Assembly: GCA_037952775.1 (NCBI GenBank)
Contig: JBANAY010000003.1
Coordinates: 558,001-622,000 of the forward strand
Length of the DNA stretch: 64,000 bases
Direction of reading: 5' to 3'
DNA from: Clonostachys chloroleuca
Lineage: Eukaryota > Ascomycota > Sordariomycetes > Hypocreales > Bionectriaceae
Of this stretch, positions 1-12,369 are shown piece by piece. The notes beneath the pieces are model-generated. The model searched no databases. It was not told the DNA's origin and saw only the letters and a program-made list of their open reading frames with translations. The translations under genes and the position numbers were made by a program. Each line of letters starts with the position of its first letter. Within the stretch, counting starts at the first letter, position 1.

Positions 1-897
1 TTGCTCTCGTCCTCATCCAGCTTCCTCTTTATGTTAAAATTGTCGACCGCCCGTTGCGCTTCCCGGAATTTTGCGAGATCAGTAAAGTACCGAGCCCGGC
101 AGAAGAATATCTGATGCCAATTTCTACTCGCGACATCCATGTGAAGGCTCGGCGGTACCCAGAAGGGGTCACGGATGTTGAACCATGCGTGCTCGCGGAG
201 GTGGGAGCGGAAGAAGTCAGGTTCGATGCGCAGATAATGGCCAAGGAGGTCTATGGTATCCCGAGAAAGATCCTCGACGACGAAAAGCTTTAGGCCTAAT
301 CTTGGTAGGTGATTTTCCTTTTCGTCGTCACTTATCTCTAGTAGCTTGCTGCAGAGGTCAATTGGGCGCTCGAAATACGTTATGTGCGGTTCAACTTCAT
401 TCTCTTCGTAATCCAGTAGAAAGACTCTACTGCGCGACACCCGCTCTGATCTTTTTTCCTCTATACAGCATCCGTGTGAGCCTTCTGGTGGAAATGAGTC
501 AGTCAGATAGATGGTTCGTAAGCTCACCTCTATCAACAGGATCGTCAGGATAGGTGTATCGATGGTTGTTGTCGGAATTGTTGAAATCTCTCCAGCGAAG
601 GGGGTCGGTGCCGACCTCCATAAAATCGGCTAAGTACTGTAGTGGCCTCCATCCTGGAGCGATAGTCTTAATATAGTCAAGATACGGATAGTGATGAGAG
701 TCGCTTGTGAAGGATGAAGTTAGCAAAGCAAGATAGGACGCAAAGATTAAGGGCCAATCGTACGTTTTGATCTCCCATTGCCGGCGATAAATCTGCTGTT
801 TCTCTGTTGCGTACAAATCACCGGTAGAGTAGAAATCGTTCCACTCCTTCTTGAACTTCCAGTCGGACACTGGTGTTGGTCGAAAGGACACGACCAT
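1..897 (-). CDS. CorA-like transporter-domain protein, 3' part missing (cut by window edge)
   Basis: Start codon at 897. Two coding segments, 528-897 and 1-484, are joined by a 43-bp GT-AG intron (485-527) with a CTGAC branch point, and the frame continues across it. The second segment carries motifs I associate with fungal CorA-like proteins: a LKLFVVEDLS block, then LGHYLRIEPDFFRSHL, then WFNIRDPFWVPPSL. The membrane helices that would make this a divalent-cation channel normally lie at the C-terminus, which is beyond base 1, so transport function cannot be judged. About 284 residues are visible. The N-terminal segment (WEIKTYDWPLIFASYLALL) fits the soluble domain of these proteins. Many fungal members have no known substrate. 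Family is fairly certain; function is inferred. Confidence 0.7.
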
Positions 898-1808
898 CCT
901 GCAGACTGCGGCAAAATCGTCTGGCCATGCGAACTATCCCTCAGGCGGCGGAGAGACCCGTCGGTCGCCTTATGTAGTTCGGTGGCCGCTCAGATCGATC
1001 GAGACTCGCTGCGACATTATTCATCCGGGCGGGTACTGAGTATTCGATATATCAATATCGCTCTGCGCATGATTGTGCAATACGACGCTGCGATTGGCCT
1101 CTTCGTTTTCGCACAATGAGAGGCAGCCAAGCCACTGACGCGAATCAAGGATTTCCGTGGGTCTTTTTATTGACTATCTGCTGGTGCAATGATGGTGGAG
1201 TGATTCCAATCCGAGCATTGCGTATGTTCTCTTCGCATCGACACCGCGCTTCCTCATCTGGCATAAATCATACGGTTCGCAAAGGAGCTGAATACCAGTG
1301 CTGCGTGTGTTACGCATTCGAATAGGCGCATAGAAGGAATAATAGGCAATCACACAAGCGTATAAGAATCCAATGCACATGAGAGCCCCTCACCGCGAAT
1401 GAGTGAGGGGTCTGAGACATCACCAAGCAGGATGATCACGCCCGAACGGGGCTGAATGCATTTCTCAGCTGAACATCAGAAGAGGGTGGTCAGCACAGCG
1501 AGGCTCTAGAATTTCTGCCTGTGAAAATACGTAATGAACACGCGCTGGATGGTAATATGCATCTATTATACTGGTTTGGAGTGACAATTTTGTGCGGATG
1601 CAAACTCGGCTATCTATTTTGCTCTTCTTTTGGGATCGTCGCAACTACCTCGGTCTCCGAGGCGCGTCATAAGATGTGAGGCTCAGGCGTAAAACACAAA
1701 TGTGTGATGCTCCATGGCGATGGAGTCTTCCATATCGAGACTGTATTCCCTTGCGTATTGTCAACGAGGGCTGATGAGCCCATCGCGGAATGAGAAATGA
1801 GCTTCGGT
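898..1808. other. Intergenic, no gene seen
   Basis: It lies between the 5' end of the CorA-like gene and the 3' end of the MCT gene. Short open frames here have no recognisable motif. The only structure noted is the hairpin at 1386-1410. Confidence 0.6.
1386..1410. repeat. Perfect 8-bp inverted repeat (hairpin)
   Basis: CCCCTCAC at 1386-1393 is followed after 9 bases by its exact reverse complement at 1403-1410. It lies about 400 bp beyond the stop codon of the MCT gene. It contains CCCCT, the stress-response-element core bound by Msn2/4-type C2H2 factors, but there is no nearby start codon to regulate, so its role is unknown. Confidence 0.5.
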
Positions 1809-3325
1809 TTAGAAAATAGCGGACAGTTTGAAGCCCGTCTTGAGGAATCTGGCGAATAAAATGCCTGTGGTACCAGACAGCAGCAAAACACCAGCAAAGA
1901 TCTTCATTCCTGTCCATCCTGTCGGGCTCTCGAGAATCGCACCGGCAATGGGCGAAGTGGTCAACCCGCCAATTGCTGAAATTAAGAAAGTGAGGCCATT
2001 TCTGTACCCAATCTGCTCCGGGGGCGAGATTTGTGCAACGAGCGCGCCCATCAGGGAAATATAGGCGCCGGAAAATAAACCGAAGAAGACGGAGAATACA
2101 ATGACTCCGACGCCTCCACTGGCTGGGATCCAAAGAGCCAGAATAAGGATACCTGAGACGTAGCAAGCGATGATGAAGATGTTGAATTTGCCGGCTTTGT
2201 CCGATATGTAGCCAGACCCAAGACGGCCAACTCCACTACAGGAAACGAAACATTAGCAAAAGCGTGTAGCTGACGGATAGAAGAACAGCGCAGACATTTA
2301 CTCACCTTGCTGCATTGTAAAATGCCACCAGATTTGTTGCCATTTGTTGATCAAGACCGGCACCAATAGCCGCTACGGGCATATAGTTGATTGGGATATA
2401 CAGGCCGAACGGGACGAGGAAGAGTCCAAGAAGGAGCATCAGAAAAGCAGGCTCTCGGAAGGGCTCGGCCATGGCTTGGCGCGAAAGGCTGGCTCTGACG
2501 GGGCGTTTGCGGATCTTGAGGGTCAAGTTTGCAACCACGAGCAGAGCGAGGATGATAAAGGCCGCTGAACGCATAGCCCAGCCGTACCCAACCTTGCGGA
2601 TGAGGTTGCTCACCATGATTGGGAAGATGACGCCGCCGACACTCGAGCCGGTTGCCAAGATTCCAAAAGCGAGCCCGCGACGTTTGCTGAACCAGCCGCT
2701 TATGGTGCTCAGGGCGGATAGGAACACGCAGGCGACACCGATGGAGCTGCAGATGCCCTGAGACAGGAGGAACTGATAGTATTTGGTTGACAACGAGGCC
2801 ATCATTAGGCCAAAGACGTGCAGAAACGACCCAACGGGGATCAAGAGACCAATTCCATATCTATCGTAAACTGACCCAATCAAAGGACCGAGGGCGGACA
2901 TGAAGAAAATCTGAAGCGACGGGATCCAAGAAATCTGACTGGATGAGTATTCTTTTAGAGGACCAGATTCGTAATACTCCTGAAACGTACCGATACCTAG
3001 AATATGTTTAAGTTGATAGTCTATGCAGTTTGGATAGCGATTGGCACATACTATTGATCCAGCCGTAGCCAACAAACGAGGCACACCACGCCCCGAGGAC
3101 GACGAGCCATGCAGCAGCGCCGCCATCGGGAGGGTCATCCGAGTCAACTGAGGACAGCGACTCTTCCAAGCCTGTCTCTAACTCTGAAAGATTGGCCTCC
3201 GTTTGCTGCTTCTTTTCGTCGTAGTCATCGCGGCCAAGGTTGCCCGACTCTACGGGGGCAACGGCGATGGCATGGCCAATGCCGCCTTGAGCCGAGGTCA
3301 CTTCGCCATGGTGAGCGGACGACAT
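1809..3325 (-). CDS. MFS monocarboxylate-transporter-like permease (SLC16/MCT family)
   Basis: Three exons, 3052-3325, 2306-2996 and 1809-2235, are joined by GT-AG introns (2997-3051 and 2236-2305) and give 463 residues. After a hydrophilic N-terminal tail rich in Glu/Ser (about 80 residues), DGGAAAWLVVLGAW begins helix 1. The MCT signatures GWINSIGTFQEYYES and SSSQISWIPSLQIFFM follow directly, and the first spans the first splice junction. About twelve hydrophobic segments are visible and the length is normal for the family. It should sit in the plasma membrane and move a small carboxylate or related solute; fungal members are often orphan. An in-frame upstream region reaches 3616 but shows no family similarity, so the start at 3325 was chosen. 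Nothing in the neighbourhood names the substrate. Confidence 0.85.
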
Positions 3326-6240
3326 TCTCACAGCAGGGCGTCCGGACGGAATTGGAATCTGTTTTCCAGCGGCACGACAGTGTTGGCGAGAGTCTCCAGG
3401 TCTTCCCAACAAGCGCTGCAATGACAGAACCCGCCAGCAATAAAGAGTCAGGAGACCCCCGACATCGAGCCGAATGGCGAAATGAAGGGAAAATATTTTC
3501 AATTGTGGAGCATAAGATCCCATGCAGGCAACGACACTCTTTCCCAGTTGGGCTCGCCGATGTTGTGGCCGGGTGGAGATGGGTTTAATCCCGGCCGTGG
3601 CAAAGAGTTTAGACAAATTAACGTCGATTTTGTCAGCGGGGGATCGTTGCCTGTATCTTGGCGTGCGGCAATGTCTGTGCCGTCTAGTCTCTCTTAATAA
3701 AAAGATTTACTCTATGATTCAGCTGGGAAAATGGTGATTCTTCGCATGAGATGCTCTTTCTAGAACTCGGTATTTGTGAGCCACGTATCACCATATGCCT
3801 CAGCGACACTGTTCCTCCCCGCCTATTCTCAAAATACGGTAAAAGGGATAATAGATGCCGTGGCATGGCATTAGAGCAAAGGTATAGATGCCAAGATAGC
3901 GCGTCAATGTTATGTCAATAGTCGTTTTCAGCGCTGAGATGTCGACCTTAACGGGATTCAGTCATCCATCCTAACATAACAGCCATAGCTAGAAATTTTG
4001 TAGGATCTTTCTAACGCCTTCCATCTTTTTTTTCTTTTCGAAAAATGTTATGTGTCCTACCCTACGATCTTTGAGAGTGCGAATTCAATACATGCTACTA
4101 TGTTGTCTAACCGGCGCTGACTTTGTTTCCGACGATCGATGTTTTACAACTGCCTCAAAACCGATCCTCCCACATTTCAAATCTCCAAGATTGTCGACTG
4201 TCCTCACCAAGACGTAGTTACTCAACGGGTCTGCGAAATCCCAGGTCAGGGTTCTCTTCTTGTTCACGGAGCTCATCATCAAGCCAGGCCATAACCAATT
4301 TCTAAGCAGAATGATGGACTCCTTTCAATTTTCCCAGATCGAGTTTCGTTGTCTTGGGTATCTTCATGACCTCTTAGCGTCGAGTTATGCTTGGATGCAC
4401 AAAGAGATGCTCGGGAAAAAGCCTGTCCCTCTTGATACTCGCAACTAAGCAAGTTCATACTCATAATTGAATAGCGGGTCCAGAGATGGCAAGGTAAGAG
4501 AAGTGAGAATTGTACGATTACCGTTGCTCTGGTATAGTGACTCGCTGGGACACGATACCAAGCAGTTCCGTGCAGTTCTCAACTCGACGTTGGCTTTTCG
4601 CGGCGCTAGAAAATAAATAGTTGTCACACTAATCCTATGCCTATGAATCAGCACCGAATTGAAAGAAGGTCTCATGCGTAGAGACCTTTTTCCTGACTCA
4701 CGTCGACCCATTGTCCAGCACATGTAGCACGATCTCCTGCAACTGAGATGGACGGCAAGACGGAGCACTGAGCTGAAGCTGTGTCTTGACTATGAGAGAG
4801 TTTGAATATGAGCTAAAACATAGCAATCGAAGGGGCCTAATCTGACATCTCAACACAGTGAGTAAAGGGCTGTATCTTGACAAGCTTCCAGTTTCGGCAT
4901 TGATGATATGAACCTGCCCACTGCTTGAAATCACTCCTTGGGGGTTAGGTCGTGTCGAGGTTCACATCGACCCCAAAGCCGTGTCCCTCTCGATTACGTC
5001 TGAGGAGGATGTTCCACTGTGAAGTTGTGCAGTTTAGTCAATCATACTCATTGAAATAATTGAAGACGCCGCTGCAAATCTCAATCACTAATTCCTCGGA
5101 ATCCGCAACAGCCCGCAGTGTGATATTGTAAGGACTGTTCTAAAGAAAAGGGGCAATTGTTGTAACGGAGATCACCACCATACCCTAGAGTATTGTTTAG
5201 TTTAGAATATCTTACACCAAGACCTTGTCATGCTCAACCACCCAGGACCAGAACTAGATAGTAGAGTCAGACTATCTGAATCAACCTTGGTTTCTTTTTT
5301 CCCAACTTAAGATACTTGGATAGCGTAAATGAGAATACGGTTGATTTTAGATGAACTCCCTCATCATCGTACAAAAACTCCATGAAGATAACATCAGAAT
5401 TTACGTACGACAACATTTGAGCGATAATGGGGAACAAACTGGTCTATGCCAAGGGAACTCTGTAACGTCGGAATATTTTTATGATAAATGATAAGATAAG
5501 ATGAATGCAGAATAGACACTTTCGGAACAAGACCAGAACAAGAGTTGCTTAACCCAATCTTCGTAGGACAAGTGAAACACTACCAAGGAAACGTCTCAGA
5601 GTGAACACGCTCTACTCTTCGGTATGAGGGAGATAGACCTTCTAAGTTTAGCACACTAGATGTGTGGCCGTACCTAGAGGAGGTGACTATCATGACACCG
5701 ACATCGCACTAGCTTCGTGCTAGTTGCAGGCCCGGGGACAGATTTGGCCATTAGATGGCAGGCTTTGCATGGAAGTGAAGACGTTGATCTGATAAGAAAC
5801 GTGTTCAAGGTTGATGAATGGCCGATTGAATAGCGGTCAGGGACAAAAGGTCCCATCTCGCATTAAGGGTGAGATGGCGAAACCGATGGCGTGCTCACAA
5901 CTTAGACCGACGCTACTGCCAACACAGATCGACGCTTAATTGCGTGATCGATCCAGCAAATAGCATCAACGCATCCCGCACCAACCAAGATCTGTCGGAA
6001 GCGCAGGAGGTTCCGAATAGTGTGGGCTCTTGTGTCATTGGAGGTGGTGCGATGCATTTCTCCGAGATCCGCATTGCACTGCACCCCGACATAGAGATGA
6101 GCAATCCCTATGATGCTGATGAATCCGATTGCGGGGTCCACGTGTAAAGTAAAGGAGGTATAAATAAGAAGCCGCTTCTCGCAAGACCGCACGCAGAGTC
6201 TGGTCATGTTCCTCAAACCAATTTATAACTACCACTCATC
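3326..6240. other. Intergenic between divergent MCT and TauD genes; possible decayed gene inside
   Basis: No gene can be supported over these 2.9 kb. On the minus strand between about 4230 and 4930 there are short open pieces flanked by plausible splice sites, for example a GTGAGT donor near 4704 and a TTTCTAG acceptor near 4610. A last piece would end WLDDELREQEENPDLGF near 4235. The pieces do not join into one frame and match no family I know. They may be a small unrecognised or decaying gene. Confidence 0.3.
6139..6166 (+). promoter_or_regulatory. Candidate core promoter of the TauD gene: CACGTG box plus TATA box
   Basis: A palindromic CACGTG lies at 6139-6144 and a TATAAATA at 6159-6166, about 75 bp before the start codon at 6241. 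CACGTG is the site of Cbf1-type bHLH factors, which in yeast act on sulfur-assimilation genes. That would suit a sulfonate dioxygenase, but regulation here is inference from the motif alone. Confidence 0.4.
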
Positions 6241-7483
6241 ATGGCACCCTCTGCAACCGAGACCACCACCACTACCCGTGGCCCTGCCCCCGTCCAAACC
6301 TACCACCTCCACCTGGATAAGCACAAGGAGATTGACACCACACAAATCGACCGTGATGTAGAGTTGGGAAAGACCGGAGCGCCTGGAGCCAAGGTTTGTG
6401 ACTTTGATGCGTTATCAGCAACCGGATCTTGCTAACTTGGCTATCAGTATCCCCATTACTTGCCAACATGGAACCCAGAAGACAAGTATCCCGCCTTGGA
6501 ACCTTTCGAGCATTACGAGCACGGAAAGGATGCTGATACATCCTACCGCAATCTGCTTCCTGAGGGCACCACAGTCAACCACCTGACGCCATTCACTGGC
6601 ACTGAAGTCCGTGGCGTTCAATTGAGTTCTCTTTCTGACGCAGGAAAAGACGAACTCACTCGATTCGTCGCTGAGCGCAAGGTTGTTGCCTTCCGTGGTC
6701 AAGACTTTGCCGATCTATCCATCAAAGATGCTTTGGAATTCGGTGGTTACTTTGGCCGTCATCACATTCACCCAACCTCTGGTGCACCGGAAGGATACCC
6801 TGAAGTCCACCTTGTCCATCGTGGAGCCAATGACCAAAACTTCAAAGCCTTCTTCGAGGCCCGCACAAGCTCCGTTGCCTGGCATGCTGATATCACATAT
6901 GAGAAGCAGCCACCCGGCACAACGTTCCTCTATCTGCTCGACGGACCCGACGTCGGTGGTGACACTGTCTTTGCCGATACTGCGCTGGCATACAGGCGCT
7001 TGAGCCCTCTCTTCCAGCAACGTCTCCACGGGCTCAAGGCAACTCATTCTGGTATTGAGCAAGTGAATGCCTCTGTCGCAAAGGGTAGCATCAAGAGACG
7101 TGAGCCCGTTGTCAGCGAACATCCCGTTATTCGGACGCATCCCGCCACCGGCGAGAAGGCAATCTTCGTGAATGAGCAGTGTAAGTTGGAACAAGCCTTG
7201 CAAGAAGAAGTTACGCAAACTAACCGTACTTATAGTCACTCGTGATATCGTTGGCTTGAAGCGAGAAGAGTCTGATGCACTGCTCAAGTTTCTGTACGAC
7301 CACATCGCTCGAAGCATTGACTTGCACGTACGCGTCAAGTGGGAGGCGGACACAGTTGTGATTTGGGATAACCGAGTCACTCAGCATACTGCTTTGGTGG
7401 ACTGGGAGAATGGAGAGCGAAGGCACTTGGCCAGGATCACCCCTCAGGCTGAAGTGCCATATGAAACTCCCTTTGAATCCTAG
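6241..7483 (+). CDS. TauD/JLP1-type Fe(II)/2-oxoglutarate-dependent sulfonate dioxygenase
   Basis: Exons 6241-6393, 6448-7180 and 7236-7483 (introns of 54 and 55 bp, both GT-AG) encode 377 residues. The family oxidises taurine or other alkylsulfonates with 2-oxoglutarate and O2, releasing sulfite as a sulfur source. The iron-binding triad is visible: HxD in VAWHADITYEK (His197, Asp199) and the distal His346 in VTQHTALVDW. Arg362 in HLARITP is placed to bind 2-oxoglutarate. The double-stranded beta-helix core runs from about residue 100 to 370, and the N-terminal extension (TETTTTT) is low-complexity. Length matches fungal JLP1-like proteins. The distal histidine and arginine come from exon 3, so the second splice is needed for activity. 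Exact substrate cannot be told from sequence. Confidence 0.93.
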
Positions 7484-7686
7484 AAACAGGGCCTAATGAT
7501 AAGATGAATAAATAACAAAACAAGCGTTGCATTTTTTCTAAGATTTGAATTCTGCTATAGCACCTGGAATGATAAGTGTGATGGAGCCGTCGACCCCTTG
7601 CTTGATGCCCACTCCCCATCGTGGCTCGCCAGGATTCGTTTAGTAGTACGTCACTGTATCCCACGCTCGACTATTCATAAATTCAC

Positions 7687-10600
7687 TCAAAAGCGCCCCA
7701 GTAGTGCATTGTCTAGATTTCTCCCATACACCTGAGTTGGATCGGCCGTCATTGTGCGGAAGCGGCAGCCTTCATGGTGAGCCGATTGGACATAGTCTCC
7801 TGGGCGTGGCGATATTCTAGACCAAGGTGCTAGGCACTCCCAACAATATTCATGGCGACATAAAGTACCTATATCACTTTGTTAGTAGGTTTAATTGGTC
7901 ATGGTGTTGTGCAAATTTGCATCAGCAAAGTGAAGGATAATCACTTACACGTCATGTGAAAACAGTCTTCACCCTTTTCAGTATCTTGCCCGCATTGGGG
8001 GCATTTCTTAGTATTTTGGGCTATCCAATCTCGCGTTTGCTGAATATCTGGATCGCCATGCACTCGTGCGCTATCATATTGGTCGCAGGTTTGACCTTGA
8101 TGCCACGGTATCGAGTGTTTGTAGCACATCTCGAAACTGCAATCGCCGCAAGTAATACGAGGGTTATCTGGAGTGATATTCTCGTATAGCTGACCACTCT
8201 TGCAGGCAGCTTCGCCAGGGTCGCCAGGATCGCCAGGGCGGCGAGGGCGGGTAGGACGGCCTGGATTAAGACACCAACGGAAATTCGGAAATTGGCTTAA
8301 GACGTTGAGCTTGAGGTATTTATCGTATCTGTGTCGAGACAAGTCAGCCTCTGGCAGTTTCGGCTTCCAGGATATATGGGATCTCTTACGTGGCAAAAGT
8401 CTTAGATTTTGCGTATAGCCTGACCTCTTGATACGCTAGACGGCGGCATTCTGGGAAAGGGCAGGATAAATCCTGACATTTTGCCCGCCCAAACCCCTTG
8501 AGCTGGACCTTGAGATGCTTCTGTAGGCATTTGGTACAGAAATTGATATCATGTTTGCACTCTGTTGCAAGCTTCAGTGGGAACTTTAGCACCTCCCACA
8601 TCCAGTCTCCGTTGAAACCGGAGCAATCCTCAACCCAGTTCCAAATTCGACCGACATCTGTCTCTATATCGTAGATTTTCTCTACACAGTAAGCACACTC
8701 TTTGGGAATTCTTTTCTTGCGTATAAATCCAAAAAGAAACGCCACTTCAAGAGTTGCACCTTGGTGCTCGACGCTTATCAATTCTGTTTCGGCGGGGTCG
8801 AAACTCGGCATATCTTCCCTGGCCAGAATTGAATTCGGAGGAAGATCTGCAATGTTGTGCATACGGCCCATTGGGATGAGTTGGAAGTACAATTCTGAGG
8901 AGACTTTGAGACCCTGAACGTCCAAGCCTTTTGGACTTAAACCTTTTAGTGCGTCTCTTAAGGTTTTAATGCGATCGTATCTAGAGCAATAGGTTAGTCA
9001 TGGCCAGGGGACGTATGGGGTTGGGGTGAGCAACTTACGCTGCCATATGCTTGGTGACGTTTAGATCTCCTAGATTCTGAAGTGTGGCCTGAAGTTCCTG
9101 CCTTCCTCTAATATTGAAGGACGCGTCGCAGTTACCTGATGGACACTTTACCCAGACACTCTTATCTAAGTCAAACCAGTAGTCATGGAGGAGTGACCGA
9201 ACAACTCCTTCTAGAACGCATGATTTACATATTTTCGCAGAACAGCACTGCATCTTCTGTCCCAGCTCATCAACCCTCAGCCTGGGGGCTTCGATAGTGC
9301 GTGTCAGCTTGGGAAGCTGGCATACATTGCAACCAACAATGGCCATCTCATTGCCTCGAATGCTTTTCCCTAGCTTATGAGCATGCGTAGTGCTCAAAGG
9401 AAGGTCAAGGCACTGGTTATTCAGTGAAGACAATGTGCAAAGTTCCATGAAGCGACTGGCCCCGGGAATCTGTGAAATGTCCTGCGAGGTCCGCGCTTGG
9501 CAGAAAATCTTCTGAAAAATGACTGTTCGGGGGGTATGATGGCCCCCAACAGCCTGTGTGGCTTCTCTGACCCTGGCCTCCGATTGCCGGCGCTGTTCTT
9601 CCATTTCTCTCCGTGACGCGGCTGTGGCTTGTTGGTATTGGGCTTTCACAGACTCAAGTGTGCGGTTAAGCGTGCTGAATTTTTCAGACAATGAGTGTTT
9701 CTCACTGTCTAGCTGTGCCTTGTTTGCTTGTAACGCTGCGAAGGCCCTATCCTTCTGGAGATGACTGGCATTGAGAGACACGATTTTGCTGGACAATTCA
9801 CTGATTTGGTGCTCCAGTGATCGAATCTTGTTGTTTGCGAGTTCCAGTCTGGACTTTAACTCGTTGCCTTGATGATCGACGCGTGCCTGGTTAGAGTTCA
9901 TGGTCTGAAGGCTATTTTTGAGCATGAGATTTTCATCATTTGCCGCCTTTAGCTTGTTACTTAGAGAGCTCTTTTCGCGTCCAGCATGGGCCCTTTCGGC
10001 TTCGAGAGCAATTTTTGTTGGTTCGACTTTAGCCTTTGTGTCATTTTCTAGTGATTCAAAAGTCATTCCCAGATTTCTCTTTTCGAGACGATAACTTGCA
10101 ATCTCCTTCGCCATTTGAGTTTTCTCATGATTTAGGCTGTCCTTGGCATGTTGTAAGTCTTCAATGCAAGCCTTCAATCCGATATTCTCTTGATCAACTG
10201 AAGCCTTTCCTGCTTTCATAGTATCGAATTTGTGGTTTAGACTGTTCTTGGCATTTCGTAAATCTTCAACGCAAGCTTTCAATCTGATACTCTCTTGATC
10301 AACCGAAGCCTTTGCTGCTTTCATGGTGTCATATTTATGTTGCAGGGTGTTTTTCTGATGGCTAATCTCGGCCGTGCTAGCTTGCAACTCGGCCATTTGT
10401 TGTTTCATCTGAGTTCGCTCTTGGTCAGCCAAATCTTTGGCTCTTTCCATGTCTTTTAGGGCCTTTTCTGTGAGATCTTTGTTCATCTGGACCCTTCCAA
10501 GTTCCTGTTGTTGTTCATCGAGCTTCAAAACTCTAGCCCGAAGTTCCTCCTCAAGCCGAATGTTTTCTTGGCGTAATTCGTCGGTAGGGAGGTCCATGTT

Positions 10601-11296
10601 TTTTGACAAAGCGTCTTTTTCGGCGCTGAGGTCCTTCACTTTCGATTCAAGATTCTTCTGTATTTCTGATGCTTGAAAACTGTCGATCTTGTAACGCTCA
10701 AGCTCAGCCTCAAGTTGTTTGGTGTACCTCATCAGATGAGTCTCTGAATGTTGCGACTCTCGTTTCAACTTCTCAATGTCTCCCACCAAAGCCTGAAGCT
10801 TGAATTTTTCGTGTTGAATTTTCTCTTTTGAAGTGGCGGCTTCCTCAAGCGCTGCTTGCAGCTGGCTATTTTGGTTCGCGATTGCGGTTTCTTGAGCATC
10901 TCTCTCTTGCGTCAAGAATGCATTGTGGCGACGCAGAGATTCCACTTCTTGATTCCAGTCCCTGTTTGGTTCATCTTTTCTTTTAGCTTCTAACGGCAGA
11001 TGGTCCACATCTGTTTCGCTTGACCAGCTATCCGAGCTTGACTCCGTCGAACTTTGTCTCCTCCGTTCGACGTTCGCTGTGACCGATCGCCTTCTTGGTC
11101 TGGCTACTCTTCGGGCATCATGACGATATCCCCCTTGAATCCTCGCTCTTGATCTTGGACGAGACCTTCTCGGTAATGGTGGCTCGGATTCCTCTCCATG
11201 ATGGCGAGTCGTTGATCTTCCGGCTGCGGGAGGACGCCTTCTCGGTCTCGCGCCACTTCCCTTGAACAGCCTCACCACGGCACCCGGAACCTTCAT
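7687..11296 (-). CDS. RBR-type (RING-IBR-RING) E3 ubiquitin ligase candidate with long coiled coil
   Basis: Four exons (9039-11296, 8390-8980, 7949-8328, 7687-7868; three GT-AG introns) encode 1136 residues. Residues 1-100 are Arg/Ser-rich and basic. About 115-600 is a nearly unbroken coiled coil containing a 35-residue tandem duplication. A first Cys cluster starts with CNVC at about 656. The RBR unit follows: RING1 from CAYC (848), an IBR around FRWC (969) to a CGDCSFEMC segment, and RING2 from CPQC (1059). RING2 contains GEDCFHMTC; Cys1072 sits where RBR ligases carry the ubiquitin-thioester cysteine. The final exon supplies CRHEYCWECLAPW, completing RING2. An 18-residue Pro/Arg/Gly/Asp insert lies inside the IBR. 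Target and process are unknown. Fungal RBR proteins with long coiled coils are poorly characterised. Confidence 0.85.
10130..10339 (-). repeat. 105-bp tandem duplication inside the coiled coil
   Basis: Two adjacent 105-bp units (10235-10339 and 10130-10234) encode 35-residue blocks. They begin HKYDTMKAAKASVDQE and HKFDTMKAGKASVDQE. The copies have diverged at several codons, so the duplication is not recent. Thirty-five residues is five heptads, so the duplication preserves the coiled-coil register. Confidence 0.85.
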
Positions 11297-12369
11297 GAGT
11301 AAATGAAGGTTAGTAGCTGCAAGCGAACCAGCTTAAATACTACAGGAAGATAGCTCAAGAATAGACGGTTTAGAGATGATGTTTCAATGATGAGATGATT
11401 AAGCGCTGAGACCAGAAAGAGCTGTCTCGATGAATGTTACGATAAATGATCTCTAAGACTAGGCCAACAGCGCGTTGAAATAGAAGAAAAGTTGATACGC
11501 CCAGCACGAGATGCCTATTTATACATTTAGTAGCGTCAGTGAATGTGCATGGTGAGGGTCATAATTCAGGTGAATCAAACACTTTGAAACAAGTATCTAT
11601 GTACGCGGAAAAACTGAGCCGATTCACTCTTCATTTTATGAGAAATGGCAGTTTCACTGATATTCTGAGACAGCTCACGGTGTACGGGCGTGATTATAAA
11701 CAAGGCTTTTCTCCACGAACATAAGTCGTAGGAGGATACCGACTGAACTTTGTATCCTTCACTGGCTCTAGCTAACTTGTCCCTGAACTTCTAATGGAAA
11801 CGAGAAGTAAACACGGAGAATTCGTATCGGAAAATCATGAGCATGAAGTAGATGTTTATTATCTAAGGAGTTAAGAGTCTCTATGAAAATTGTGCGCTTT
11901 GTCTTTTCACCATCCATACGACAGATATTCCCCACATATCGTTCTCAAGCGTCAAGGAGCCTCGGGGCAAAACGACCCAAAATCGTTGTGAATGGTCCTC
12001 CCGCCAGGTCTAGTGCTCACAATGGAGATTATGTCAACTATCAACACCACCAGCATTATGACTTGACGCCTAAATTTGGATGGAGACTTATGTGCTTCAT
12101 CCTTTAGGAGGATATTACCTGATTGACTGGGGTTGAAGACGCCCCCTGTTCCCTATGAGATAGTTTTCGCCACCCGGAATGATCGTCACAATGAGTCAAA
12201 CAGAGTCATCCGCAGATCAAATAGGTCGCCAACTTATAATTCCTCCACAGGGAGCCAAAATCCTGACAAGAATCTGTGCCACCACATTGCCCATATTCTA
12301 CGTAATCATTGACACAAATCCTGCTCAATATTGGCATTATTTCACCTATCATCCTATATCTCAGACGTC
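11297..12369. other. Intergenic between divergent RBR and GNAT genes, no gene seen
   Basis: Only short open frames without motifs are present. The region presumably holds both promoters; no specific element stands out. Confidence 0.5.

Noticed and set aside
4445..4934. Minus-strand frames of 78 and 107 codons
   Set aside because: The two frames overlap and do not join; the reading that uses the nearby splice sites ends soon after. Kept only as a weak note in the intergenic entry.
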